64,000 nucleotides of DNA from Anastatus disparis (lineage: Eukaryota > Arthropoda > Insecta > Hymenoptera > Eupelmidae): positions 3,348,001 through 3,412,000 of the forward strand of contig JAFFSR010000237.1 in assembly GCA_017163975.1 (NCBI GenBank), given 5' to 3'. Positions 1 through 12,600 of this stretch are shown here, one piece after another. The notes below the pieces were generated by a model. The model was not told where the DNA came from and made no database searches. It saw nothing but the letters and a program-made list of their open reading frames with translations. The first letter of the stretch is position 1. Each line of letters begins with the position of its first letter. The translations under genes and the position numbers were made by a program.

Positions 1-398
1 GTTTTCTAGATTAACTATATTTCATTGACTCGACGACATATCTTTTCATGTGCATCATGCTATATAGATTTTTATTGAACAAACATATTTAAGAAAAAAA
101 AAATTAAAATGAATGTTGAATGAGTATAGAGAAAAAGATGAAAGAAAATATATGCATTAAATTTTTTTAAAACAGACTATCTTTATTGAACATCTTAAAT
201 ATCCTAATATAATCAGTCATACAAAAATTAACAAGTTCCTCAATTATAAATCTCACATTCAGGACCGAAAAATTGTCCATTAATTCCTAAATTATCATTT
301 TATAAAAAAATAGATACAACAGTCAATGGCGGAACAACAGATCTCCTTCTAAACGAAAGAAAAATACTTTTATAATCCATGATAATTAAATATTTCAG
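1..398. other. 3' flank of the first minus-strand gene
   Basis: AT-rich sequence downstream of the stop codon at 399-401. A minus-strand AATAAA lies at 182-187 and another near 70, so the transcript end is probably here. I see no coding region. Confidence 0.4.
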
Positions 399-3300
399 TC
401 ATTCTCTATCATCATCTTTATTGGTGCTGCTTTTGCTACGTTTAGACTTATTATAATCAGCGCTTCTGTGTGAATGATAATGTTCTGGTCCACCATAATA
501 TCCATGACCATAATGTCCGTGTCCATGATATCCATGCCCATGGTAACCATGTCCATAATGTTCGTGACCAAGGTATGTTGGATATCCATGATGACCGTAG
601 CCGTGATGACCATAACCATGATGACCAAAACCGTGATGGCCATAACCATGACCAAAACCATGACCTCCGTAACCGTGATGGAATGAAAAAGGTCCATACG
701 GATAGCCATGACCGTGACCATGACCGTGACCGAAGTAACCGTGGTGATGATGATGTCCATGATGATGTACTGGAAATGGTACTGGTACTGCTACTGGATA
801 TGGCACTGGATGTTTTATTGGTACTGGATATGGTTGGTGAATTGGTACGGCTACTGGATGTTTTACTGGGATCGGTACTGCGTGTTCGATCGGTACAGGA
901 ATAGCCTATAATAATAAAAAATGAAAATTATCTCTTTATTTTCATTTTCTTTGGACTACGGAATATAAATATAACTATGTGTTTCTTAAAAAGTTTCTTT
1001 GGAATTGTTAATTTTGATTTTTAAATTAATAATGCATTTTTAAAATATCGATTAATAATTTTGGTAATTTTTAATTGTATATTTAGATTTTTAATTAATT
1101 AAAATTTAATACTGGAATGTTTTTATTGATAAACAGTTTATAATTATGTTCAACTAAACGCATGAATATTTACAAACATAAAATAAAAAATATATAAAAT
1201 ATAGTCAAATTATAAAATAAAAAAAAATTCTATTATTCATCATTAATAAAATAATTAAATTAACAAGTTAATTTTATTATAAAATATTGGAACAAAATTA
1301 TAAAATATTTAAAATTGTTATTATTATAGTACTTTAATTAAAATAAACAAAACCATCCATTGAATAAAAATTATTATAATAAAATAAACTAGTTTCTTAT
1401 AGTTCCCGTACTACCATAAAAAGAAATCAAGTTTGTCAGTATTATCTTTTGCATCAGTTCAACCGTACCTAATCTAACGAGTTCTTATATTAAGAACTTC
1501 GAGTTCTATATAGGTAGAAAAAAAACCCGTTTGGTACAATTCATTCGAAGGGAATTCGTTAACGTAAGAGCGGAATTTGAGTTTACTTTTCATTAAATTG
1601 ATTGATTCGTCACTTTTGGTCATAACTTTCAAAACATAGGAAACTGAAAAATTCGTTTCCGGTAATGATTTTTCTAATTAATATCTAATTAAAAACAGTC
1701 GTTAAGGATATTTATAGAAGTTGAATTTCGAACTTAAATCATCGTTGGTTTAATGTCTTTTAGTGAATCATATTTTTACGATTTTAAATATTTTCTTCAT
1801 CTTAGAGCAGATATTTTAATTTGTGAACGAAATAAAGAATTAAATTTTTCATTCTGGAAAAAATAATAAAAAATTTTTTAAACTCATAAAAATTAAAAAT
1901 TTATAATAAAACGATATAATTTCTATTTATTCCTCAACAATAATGGCCATAAACGGGCCGAAAGTAAAATATAACTGACTTTTAAAATTTAGCGGCAATA
2001 ACGTACCTTATTCCCGCTTAATTAAAATTTTTTGAAATTTTGATAAAATATTAATATTTTATTAATAAAATACCATATAAAGCTATTTATTAAATAAACT
2101 GATATAAATGATTATACAAGTATAAAATTTTGATAAAGATCGTTATATTATGAAATACTTTTTTAAGTTAATAAAGTGACCACTGTTTCGGTAGAAATAA
2201 AGCTCATTATGCAATTTGGAAGTAAAGTCTATATTTTCCCCTCGGGAATTGACTCCCCTCGCTTCGTGTCGCAAACTTCACCCTCGGGAGAAACATATGA
2301 CTTTACTCTCTAATTGCGTAATATACTATTATCTTACTTATAAAACAAAGTTTTTATTTTTTATGAAAACCATTATTTTAAAATCACATTAACCAAAAAA
2401 ATAAGATTAAATTTCAATAAAATTTGCTAAACTTACGATGAAATTTGAAAAAATTTACCTGTGGATATGGTACGGCAATGGGCACGGGTTTATGTACAAC
2501 CCTTTCAATGGGTACGGGTATAAGTTTTTCAACTGGCACGTGTATTGGTCTTTCGACGAGAACTGGTTCAGGTACTTTAACAGCTACTGGCTTTTCTACA
2601 ACTACGTGTTTGGTTACGACAACTGGTACGGTTTTGACATGATGGGTCTCGTGTTTTATCGGCCAACCTGCAATTGCCTTTGTTGCACCGTATTGCCATC
2701 TGAAAATTTATTGTTGTATGGTTTGTGTAATGGTTTTTTTTGTTAATATTTTGATTTCTTAATTTTTAATGTTTTTCTTTTGTAACTGTGAAAACAATAA
2801 AGAGATATTAACTTTTTGTTCCTATGTACTTTTTTTTAACTTTTGAGCATTTGATTTTTGTGTGAAATTTAATGGATGAAAATTTCTTTTTAAAAATATA
2901 TTGTTTAAACAAAAAATATTGACCCTTTTAGAACGAAACAAGTTAGAGAAAAAAGCAATTCATCTCCATAAGCTCATAAATTCCTACATATAAATTGTAC
3001 ATTAAAGCGATATAATGGCATATATATTTTAGGCATCTTTCACGGATATCTTTATTAAAAAATTTTTTGAATAGTTTTTTAGTTAAATTGAAAGGATACA
3101 ACAAAGAGATATCTTGAAAACTTTTGGATTAAGAATAAAAAATTTGGAGAACTTTGATATAAGTATTTTACATCCTTCTAATGAAGAGAAAAATAAAAAA
3201 ATCCTAAAAAGCTGCTTACCCCGACGTCTCAACAGGGTAGTCAGCGCTAAGTTTTAATCCTTTCCATGGATTATGATCGCCTGACCATGGCTGTCCAAGA

Positions 3301-3970
3301 CCATAATGTCCATAAGGATTCGATAATCCAACCCATCCATCGTTTAATATACCACGCTTTCGTTGATTTGACGTTTCAACTTCGCTGGCAAACGTGTGCC
3401 CGCATGCAAAGCTTACTAGTAACTGAAAATCGATTTGTTAAATTATTTAGTTTTTTTATGTTTAAAAATTTTACTTTTGTAAATTATTGAATTTTAACGG
3501 TATATGTTATAGAAATCTTTTTCATCTCTTAAGATATTAATTTTTTCATAGCGCTAGTATAAACATTATTAGTAAATTCAATTATAAGTGAAAAAAATGG
3601 AAAATATCTAAGTTTTTCTATTTTAAGAATGTTCAAATGTATTTTTTATAAATTTAAAGAAAAATAAAATCTATTTTTGAGAATTTTAATAAATGATTCT
3701 TAAGAAAATTTGACGATTAATCAATATTTTCACTTTGGATGATTTTTGTCTTTTTAACAATTAATTAATATAATCATCTTTTCTTTTTTTTGTAATTTAG
3801 TACAGAATAAACTTATATCTATCAATCTTGCCCCGAAGAGAAATATGTAAATATCTTGCTTTCTAATATCACTATTTCACTAATACAATACAACTTGTAA
3901 ATTTTTTTTTTTCAATAGATTAAAAAAAATTTTCCGATTTTATTAATAATCTCACCAATAATCTAATCAT
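399..3970 (-). CDS. Secreted Val-Pro repeat protein with His/Gly/Tyr-rich tail (cuticle-like)
   Basis: Four coding exons on the minus strand: 3970-3956, 3422-3220, 2699-2459 and 905-399. Phases join without a break to give 321 residues. Exon 1 codes only MIRLL, and exon 2 completes a hydrophobic signal peptide of about 17 residues. A dibasic KR at 27-28 could be a processing site. Residues about 95-199 are repeats of the PVPV, HVPV and KPYPV type. From about residue 200 the chain is almost only His, Gly and Tyr (GYGHH and HGYHG units), ending in a short charged tail. Low-complexity proteins with such motifs are common among insect cuticular and other extracellular matrix proteins, so a secreted structural role is inferred. 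The His-rich part could bind metal or enter cross-links. The start is chosen because a TATA box lies about 70 bases upstream and the plus-strand paralogue has the same 15-base first exon. An alternative mini-exon at 4016-4010 would lie above the predicted transcription start. Confidence 0.8.
2206..2325. repeat. Short foldback element in intron 3 of the minus-strand gene
   Basis: Imperfect inverted arms (the left reads about TATGCAATTTGGAAGTAAAG, the right is its diverged complement) enclose a GC-rich centre containing CCCTCGCTTCG. The centre resembles those of the hairpins near 35.8 and 44.9 kb, while the arms differ. Confidence 0.55.
3000..3170. repeat. Decayed copy of the TACCGACATTACAG palindromic MITE
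   Basis: The block with TTAGTTAAA, GAGATATCTTGAAAA and AAAAAATTTGGAGAAC matches the right half of the palindromic MITE seen near 61.1 and 57.5 kb. The ends are eroded. It lies in intron 2 of the minus-strand secreted protein gene. Confidence 0.35.
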
Positions 3971-4032
3971 GATGCGTGCGCAATTCGCGGCACTCTTGTC
4001 AACACTCACCCAGCATTCAATGATACACGATG

Positions 4033-4040
4033 CTTTTATA
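4033..4040 (-). promoter_or_regulatory. TATA box of the His-rich secreted protein gene
   Basis: TATAAAAG on the minus strand. A start of transcription about 30 bases downstream would fall near 4009, giving a leader of about 40 bases before the ATG at 3970. The paralogue at 7663 has the same arrangement. Confidence 0.55.
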
Positions 4041-7000
4041 GATCTCCAATTGAATTGTTGTCAGTTTAGTTTTGTAATGTGTATCTCTGTTACCTTCTTG
4101 CTTTTTTTTTCTCTTCATTTTCCTCTCATCAAAAACTTGTTGATCGATTTCCGGGGGGAGGAAAGACAGGAAAAGTATTTGTTAGGAAAAAAGAAACAAC
4201 AAAATAAATAAAGGAAAAAAATATATGTATCGATTCGATCGACAGGAGTGACCGGATCAACGTGAATCTATCGTAATGTTCCTAAGTAAGGTAAATCCAT
4301 GAAAAAAAAAAAGTTCAAAACTGGGTATACACCAGCAGGAGGAATCACACGGAAGTTCGCAATGTTGTTATATTGGGAAACTCCCTTTTTCGATAAAGTT
4401 AACTTTGATGCGTTCCGCTTCCTTGAGTGATTTTTTTTTCTTCTACTTATTCTTTTTGTACTTTAATTAGGTGTCGAGTTACTCAAGAGAAGTTTTTCGA
4501 TTCGATATTTTAGTCGTTAATGGTGTAATATTTTAGGACAGTGTAGAAATCATTAGAATATTATACCATGTACAGAAAGTTATATTAGATTTTGAAATAA
4601 AATTTGTATACACTTTAAATATTTTTATGAAATATTAATAAATTTTTAAATAGATTTAAGAAGGTACCCATGATGTTATACACAAATAAAGAAGTTTTTG
4701 TAAAAATTATGATTAATGAAAATTTTAAAGAATACCATAGAAAATACGATAAAATAAAATAATTTTATATTACGAATAAATTAATTAATTTAAAAATAAT
4801 TAATTACAATAATTGATAAATAATACATTAATTAATTAAATTAACATTTGATAATTAATACAATTTTTTTCTTGAAATTGAAAAAATCTATATTAATCAA
4901 ATACAATCCTGTAATCACATTAAAAAACAAATTCTACAAAAATGTTTAATTATTCATGTATACATGAGTAATCATTGATTTTAGCAATTCGTTAAAACAA
5001 CAAGAATGAAAATGAAAAAGCGTATAGTTTAAAATTCCTTCTACAGAATGTTTATATACAATTGTTGTTTAAGGAAATTTATTAAAAATGATTGGCAAGC
5101 GCGCCTACATAGTACAATTATATACGAACGCTAAATTATTCTACGTACGTAGCGAATGCGCTTCCGGTGAAATGGAGGCAGCATTAAAAAAGAAAAAAAA
5201 AAAAAGAAGTCGCTCCAGAAATTCCAATTTATACCTCGAACGCTTTCGATTATGCTTTCGATTATGTAGTTCAAGAGGATATATAATGTATATATTTATT
5301 TCCGTAAGACACATACTACACACGTGCGTAGCTACTATTTCTATTCATTTATCATTACGTTTTTGTTCTCAATTAAAATTACGAAACATAAAGCATGCAC
5401 TAGTTTTTTTTTAAGTATGTGTAAAAAATATTTTTTCAAAAGCAATGTAACATGAGTAATTAAGAATAATTATTTAAAAAAAATCATTTCTCCAAAGTAT
5501 TAAAAAAATTCAATGTCATTTTAGTAGCTTTAACCAAATGCGAAGCTTTCAAATAAAAAAGGCATTACGCGTGTTTAATTTTATTATTTATATGGAAATA
5601 AATAATTAAATAAACTTGTCTTTCTAATGAATTTTTGAACAAGTTACAATTTTGACCCATACACTGCAACTTTTTTATAAACATCTTCTTAAGTTAAAAT
5701 TGATGATAAAAAGTTGTTTTTTATAAAATTCCAAAACAAGAAAAAAATCGAAAATTTATGATCTATTTTGTTTTTTAAAGTTTCAAGTGACAATTAAAAC
5801 ATTTTTTTCATAAAAATATATTCTCTATCTTATGAAAATCACATTTGAATTTTTTCAAAATTTTCTGATTACTTTTAAATTAATTATGATCAATTATTCT
5901 TAAAAGTGGTTTGGCGACTACAGTAGCCAAATTCAATCGATAGGTTAATTCATGAAAAAAAATGTTCAAAGAATTAAAATGATTTTATTCATAATAATAA
6001 TTATATCTTAAAGCTAATATCATCGTCATGCTAAATTTAAAAAACGATCTTAAATAACAAAACGTTTTACGTGTAAAATACAAATTGAAAAAAACTACAA
6101 TAAATTACACACTCCATCGTTTTTATTACAGAAAAATAAAAGAAAAAGAAAAGGAAAAAAAGAAAATAAATCGTGCATGAAAATATTCGTCATAAAAGTG
6201 ACAATTCTCGCACGTTCTCTACACAACGACAGCTCGCAAGTTTTTCCTGAACGACTTTCATTTTCTATAAAGTCAAGCTATAAGGTACATACACACATGC
6301 ACAATACTCATCGAGAGCGTTTATATAGACGCGTTTCATTATTCATTGCAAGCAATTTAACTTCCAGCGATTGGTTTGCTTTGATAGGCCTTTATACATG
6401 CCTTCTCCTTTATTTCACATTATGGATGCTATACCCATTTCTTTATTTTTTTTCCTCTTTTTTTTTCTTTTATTCGAATATTTATATTAACGCTAATGGC
6501 TGTAAGTGCAGCTTATTGATTTCACTTGATTTTCATTGTTTTGTACTGTTTTCAGCCGTTTTTCTTTATACGCTAAATTGCTTTTATTTGAGCTTTATGA
6601 ATACACTCGGAGACCGCAAATGAAAATGATAAATATGTTATATTGATAATTAAATATTTATGTTTGTGTAAGCTGGTAATTAATAAGTATTTTTTTTTAA
6701 TTTTTATCTGTTTATCAACATTAAATTTTGTTACAAAAAAATGATATTATATGGTTTATTCTTATATTTTCCTAGGCAGAAAATACAGTTTAAAATGGTT
6801 ATTTTTAAAATTTAATTAATCTGGTTTGATATTTATTGTATATTGTAAGATTTTCGTTCATGAAAAATTAAAAAAAGCAAAAATGTGTGAGATTAAATAT
6901 TTCTATATTGTACCAATTAATTTTATTGAACAGACCGATAAGACATCTTGTCAAAATTTTTATTAAAATAAATACACGTTTTATTCTGGCCTTATATACA

Positions 7001-7570
7001 GCAATCACTGAACTAAATAAATAATAAGAAAACTTTAGATGAATCAACTTATTCTTTCTAATATAATCGTTTCTCTGTTACTTTTTTTCAAAATACTTGA
7101 TGTTTTTTTTAAATTTTATTTGCACGACTTTTTCATTTTTAAAATTAAATTGAACAAATTAGAAAACTCATCTATAAAAATTCACAAAATTCATTGGAAT
7201 CATTTATTAATAAAAAATTTTTTTTTCTAAAGTAAGCATAGAATATAAATTTAATGTAAGCATTTCTTTATTACAGCAATAACTTATCAATTAAAAAGTC
7301 ATATATCACTTCATTAGTTACGTGTTAGGAAAATCAATTATTAATCAAACGATCGTGATAAACGATCTAAAGTAATACCCCACATGGAGAGAAAGAGGCA
7401 AAACAAAAAAAAAAAATTAAAGCTTGGCCATAAGCCAGTGTCAAAAGTTAGAAAGAGCGAAAGTCGAAATTGGAATATGTAATGAAGTATTTATGAGTTT
7501 AAAGTGAAGGCTTTTCTTTTTTCTTTTTTTTTATATATGGGTGTCATCGTGCGTACACCATACGCACACC

Positions 7571-7578
7571 TATAAATA
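7571..7578 (+). promoter_or_regulatory. TATA box of the Pro-rich secreted protein gene
   Basis: TATAAATA about 92 bases before the ATG at 7663. Transcription would start near 7600, giving a leader of about 60 bases. Confidence 0.55.
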
Positions 7579-7662
7579 CTTATTGTTAACTCAACTTATA
7601 AGACAATCGTAATTTTTTGATCGAACAGCGCGGTGGGTAGTTCGATCGGTACCATTGCCATA

Positions 7663-9225
7663 ATGAGACTTATATTGGTACACATAGTATTTTATATCAA
7701 TTATTAATTAAATCGTATGAATATTTGTGAATTTTCGGCAAGAATTTTGTGCTTTGATAGTGATTTTATTGTATTTCGTGAAATTATCTTTTTTACAACA
7801 GTGTTTCGAGTGATTTTATTACTATTTACGAGATAATTAGATATTTCATCGAAATTAATTATCATTATTTTATCAAAAGTGTTTATATTTTTTTTTAAAT
7901 GTTCTTTTTTTATATTGTTTTACGTTTACGCATTAAAAATATTGTCAAATTTTTTAATTTTAATATAAATTGAAAAGTAAAATCTAAATTTAATAATTAT
8001 TTGATTTGACTAATTTTGTATGAGTCGAAGTTAAATTTTTTCATAAAAATTATCTTAAGTGAGCAAACAAACTTTGATTTTAATTATTCTTATACGTTTT
8101 TCATAACATTTTATTAAACCTTTTAAAGCTCTATTGCCTATTATAAATATTGAAATTTTTAATGATCCATAAAATTTCTCAGATATCATGTCTATCGCTG
8201 AGTTTGCTGCTTTCTCTGCTTCCACATTCGGAAGCCATTACACGAACGAAGCTAGAGCCAATACATAAATCTTCGAAATCGTCAAAATCATCCTCATCTT
8301 CATTAAAATCAAGTCAAAAATTATCAAGACGGCAGGACAAGAGAAATATTTATCAATTAGGTTATGGGCTTCATGATCATCATCAACCGCATACCGTTTA
8401 TGGACCACCACAACAAATATATGGTCCACCGCCAGCCCAAGTTCCAGCACCTTCGGAACCAGATTTTGTTCATCAGCAACCAGCGCCACCACCTGTCCTT
8501 GAACAACCAGAACCTGTACCTCAGCCTTCTGTACCTGTTGGACCTGTACTTTTTCCACAGCCAGTTGGTTAGTTGCTTTATAATAAATAATTTTATTTAT
8601 AATCTAAATAAATAATTTCAATATACTCCTTAGTCTTCATATTTTATATGATTTCAAAAATCACCATGAGTATTAATTTTATTTATTAAAAATATGGTTT
8701 TATTTAATTTCAGCGCCGCCACCACCACCACCACCCCAATCACCAGTGATACCAATAGGACCAGTACATTTTCCACCGCCACCTCAAGTACCACCTCCAG
8801 CTTTACCAATACCCTTAGGACCATTTTCATTTGGACCAATACCAGCAGCATTTCCACCACAGATATTACCACCTCCAGCATTCCCACCCCCGGCATTACC
8901 AGCACCAGCATTACCAGCACCAGCACCTGTACAAGTACCTGTTGTTCAAACAATTACCAAACACGTACATGTACCAGTAATTGTACCAAAACCATACCCA
9001 GTACACGTTGAAAAACTTGTACACGTTGATAGACCAGTGCATGTGCCAGTACACGTACCGGTTGAAATACCCGTACCTAAACCTTATCCCGTTGCTTATG
9101 CCGTTGAAAAATATATACCTAAACCATATCCTGTACATGTTGCCGTACCTGTACACATACCTAAACCTTATCCAGTACCTGTAGCCATAAGATCACACTA
9201 TGAACCATTTCACAGAGATTGGTGA
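7663..9225 (+). CDS. Secreted Pro/Val-rich repeat protein (cuticle-like), paralogue of the minus-strand gene
   Basis: Three coding exons: 7663-7677, 8183-8567 and 8714-9225, together 303 residues. Exon 1 codes MRLIL and joins in phase 0 to ISCLSLSLLLSLL, giving a clean signal peptide of about 23 residues. The in-frame ATG at 8150 also gives a hydrophobic start, but it lies in what I take as intron 1. The TATA box and the identical 15-base first exon in the paralogue favour 7663. After the signal come a Ser/Lys-rich stretch, a dibasic KR (58-59), YGPPQQ and YGPPPA motifs typical of cuticular proteins, a long Pro-rich segment, and C-terminal HVPV and PKPYPV repeats like those of the minus-strand gene. 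A secreted, probably cuticular or matrix, protein is inferred. Polyadenylation signals AATAAA lie at 9575 and 9587. Confidence 0.82.
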
Positions 9226-12200
9226 TTTCATTTTTTAAATGTTTTTGATTTTTATTATTGTATTATTTGTAATAACAAGTGTACAATGGATTTAACAATT
9301 TAACTGTAGAGCTGCTCATTGTGTGAGCATTGCTTACAGTTTAAAACTATGATTGAACTTTTGTAATTTAATAACTTTTGTCAACTTGCTTTGATTCAAA
9401 ATCACGTGTAATCTATGATTATGCGAAGGAATTGTTGTTTTTTATTTTCTGTGAATTTTGGATCAAAAGCTAAAGACATTTCCTTTTCCTATTGTTTTTT
9501 TAATATGAAAATTTGTATATATATTTAATATTTTATTATATTTTGTACTATATTATTGCGATGAATGATAAAAAAATAAAATACTGAATAAACGAAATGG
9601 TAACACGTAATTATTACGACTAAAACCTTTAATTATTAACTTAATAGAATTTTAAACAAATAAATACACATGTTTTTCGCAAAGACATTATTAATATGGG
9701 AAAAAAGATACACTTATTCTTCATAATTTGATTGTTATATAAATTATAATATTATTCTAAACAGATACATATTTATGGTTTCGTTAAGCAGCTACATTCT
9801 AATTTGATTCTTAACTCGAGTGCACAGGAGCAATTAAACATTAATGGTTTTTCAAAAAAAATATTTTTTATTAATTTTTAATAATTTTAATTACATTGTT
9901 TTATATCAATTAATTTCAAAACATTTACAGTATATGTAAGAATTTTTTCAAGCTGAAATAAGAAATAAATTTCATTAATTTTTAACTAAAAACTGAAAAA
10001 TTTATAAGAAAAAAAATTGCAAAAAAATAATAATTATACATTAAATTGCTTTAGTCTATTCGCATTAAAAATAAAAATGATTAACCGAACACTTGCTTTA
10101 AAAACTTTATAAGAATTTATAATAAATTATTTTAAAACAACCTGCAGCGCGACCAAGACAATGAAAGTCAAAAGTTTATTTTCAAATAGGTGTCAAGAAG
10201 GTCAATTTTGCGTAGCGGAAAGAAAATATAAATGTACTCCTTTTTTTTGTAATGATTTTTACTGCAATTGATTGTTTCATCAAGGGTGTGAACTTGGTGT
10301 AATTGATATGCTTATGCAATCAAGGCTGCTAAAATGGAAAAATTTATTCAACTGATTATTTAGAATTTACTCTTATGGTTCACGAACATGGGTATTAAAG
10401 TTTTTCAAGCAATACAAAATTAAATGAAAGGAAGACATTGTTAGTTAAAAAGGCATATAAAAATAAATAACTTTGAGCCAAATAAAAAAAGGAAAACTAA
10501 CAAAATTGTAATTAGAAATGAATTTTTTGAAAATTAAAATTTTTAAATTATTAAAATAATTTACTTATTATTAATCATAAATGATTGATGATCATTTTTA
10601 TCAAATTTCTTAAGTTAACTGGCTGCATTTGGTATCTTATATTTCGATTGGATGAATGTTTATAGAATTCAGGGGCAACTTTTTATAAATAATAAATTAT
10701 ATTGATTTTTTAATACTCGAAAGTTTTCAAGGTATACATTTTCTTTTTACACCAATTTTATTTAAATATTTATTTATAAATTATTTCTTGTAACTGTTCG
10801 CATATAGTTTTTCTTAAATATTAAAAATCCAAATTAATTTTTTTAGTGAAACGTTAACAAAAGATGATTTATAGATAATTTTTTATTTTTACGATTTTTT
10901 AATTTAGTTTTGGTGAAATTTTATTTTAAAAATTCAGTAAAATGTGACATTAAATTTTGTTTGACATTCTCATCGATATATATCCATAATGATTTTTGAG
11001 ATGCTTTTTACTAATCCAATTTCACAGAAAAAAATGTAAGAATGAAAATTTAATAATATTATATATTTAATTTTATTACACGCATCATAATGTAAGTCTT
11101 GCAACTTTAAAGCTAAGAGTTATACACTTGAATTCTTAGAATGAAATGACTTGTATGCTATAAATAATAAAAAATAATTTAACGTTTTATATTTAATGTT
11201 AAGAAAAACGTTAAATATGAAAATAATTAGAATTGGTAACTAACCCAATTGATAATCAATAATTTGCAATTGAATCCTATTCAATTTAATGGAGTAATAT
11301 AAATTAATTATCTAATTATTTTTCATATTATTCTCAAAATTTCCCGAAGAAAATATTAATTTTATACTTATTTATTGATTCTATTGTGTTAAAACATTAT
11401 TTGCTAATTTCATTTGGAAAATACATTGAGTCTAACATTCTAAATGCGCAATGTTATAGCGACGTCACGATTTCAAAGGGTGTCTATATACCCTGGAATA
11501 AAAAAATTGTACATTTTCAAAAGTCAACACACAACTAAAATATAACAGCCTTGATATACCACTGCTATCATCACCAATTAACCCTCTACTTTGCCTATAT
11601 GTGATTGATTGTGTTATTATATTTCAATGTGTGAGTTTTAACTTTTGTTCTATATGGAAAAATTATGTATTTCAGTTACTTTTCAACACTCACTTTGACG
11701 ACTTCAATTTTCTTAACGTTTTGAACATTTTTGTTTTTTATATTTTTGAAATTTAATGGTTTTTTTTTTATTAAAAATTCATCGCATTATTAGATTTGTA
11801 ATTAATGCTTTAATTAAAATAGTAATTATAATAAATAAAAGTGCAAATATTGAAAAAAGAAAAAAAAATAATTCCATAAAGATCTTATTTTATCTAAAAT
11901 TTTATTAAAAATATTTTAATATAAAAAAAATAAATAAACAAGCCTTTTATTACTATAAGTTATATTTATAAAATATTCATAACTATTTTTTCACGTACTT
12001 TCTCTAAGTTTTATCGCCTGCTATATGAATGAATAAAAAATGAAACGCAACGCAAGTTTATTTTATATTTAATTAATTATTAATTTTATTTGAAGTTTAC
12101 TTACCTGTTGATAATTTTAAATATTTTTAAAAAACTTTAATAATTTTTAAAAAATTTTTTTATTTAAATAGTACAACTATTCAAAATTAATTAATTCTTT

Positions 12201-12435
12201 AAATGACGTGTGAAAAAATTTTATCTGATGACTCTATATGAAAATCTTTTATATGATAACTCCATATAAAAAATTACGTCAGCTTAAGGGCTAATTATTA
12301 TAAAATTTTAAATTGTATAGGATATTATATAAAGAAAAATGCGATAACATTAAATTCAATCACTTGTTTACAGAAAAATAAACAGCATTTAAAATTTAAA
12401 GAAATAAAATAAAGACTAAAAATTTGAAATAAATA
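9226..12435. other. Intergenic, AT-rich
   Basis: The 3' flank of the Pro-rich gene with AATAAA at 9575 and 9587, followed by about 2.8 kb of AT-rich DNA. I see no coding exon, RNA gene or clear repeat. A GC-richer patch near 11455-11510 with TATATA could belong to the promoter of SNMP copy A, but nothing confirms it. Confidence 0.4.
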
Positions 12436-12501
12436 TTGAATAAATTGACTATTTTGAAAATCAGTCATTACAGCGTCATAATTTCTAGTTTAAGATCAAC
12501 C

Positions 12502-12600
12502 CTTTCAAATGTTAAATCAAATCTTCGTAAATCTGAAAAGTTTCGACTTTTCTTCAATCTCTTGAACAGTATCATCGAAGAAAATAATAAACAATCCAAA
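12502..12600 (+). other. In-frame reading frame upstream of SNMP copy A start, conserved with copy C
   Basis: 33 codons directly upstream of and in frame with the ATG at 12601, without a stop. They align without gaps to 33836-33934 before copy C. Nine codons differ only synonymously, and several other changes are conservative (K/R, I/V, N/D). Shared residues include LSNV, FRLF and EE. No in-frame ATG is present upstream in this exon, so if translated it must be joined to another exon. A possible acceptor (TTTCTAG) lies just before it. Confidence 0.45.

Larger units (their letters stand above)
3971..7662. other. Shared intergenic region between the divergent secreted-protein genes
   Basis: It contains both promoters (TATA boxes at 4033-4040 and 7571-7578) and long AT-rich stretches. 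Open frames at 5088-5414 and 6177-6623 have low-complexity, shuffled-looking translations and no splice or paralogue support, so I do not call them genes. Confidence 0.5.

Noticed and set aside
470..911. Plus-strand and out-of-frame open frames over the His-rich exon and over 8238-9184
   Set aside because: These are antisense or shifted readings of low-complexity coding repeats, with no start or splice context of their own.
4010..4016. A seven-base first coding exon (ATGCTGG followed by GTGAGT) for the minus-strand secreted protein
   Set aside because: It can be joined in frame using a later acceptor, but it lies only 24 bases from the TATA box, upstream of or at the expected transcription start. 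The 3970-3956 exon matches the paralogue better.
5088..6623. Open frames at 5088-5414 and 6177-6623 on the plus strand
   Set aside because: Compositions follow local base bias (poly-Lys, poly-Phe), there is no domain, signal or splice support, and they lie in the intergenic region between divergent promoters.
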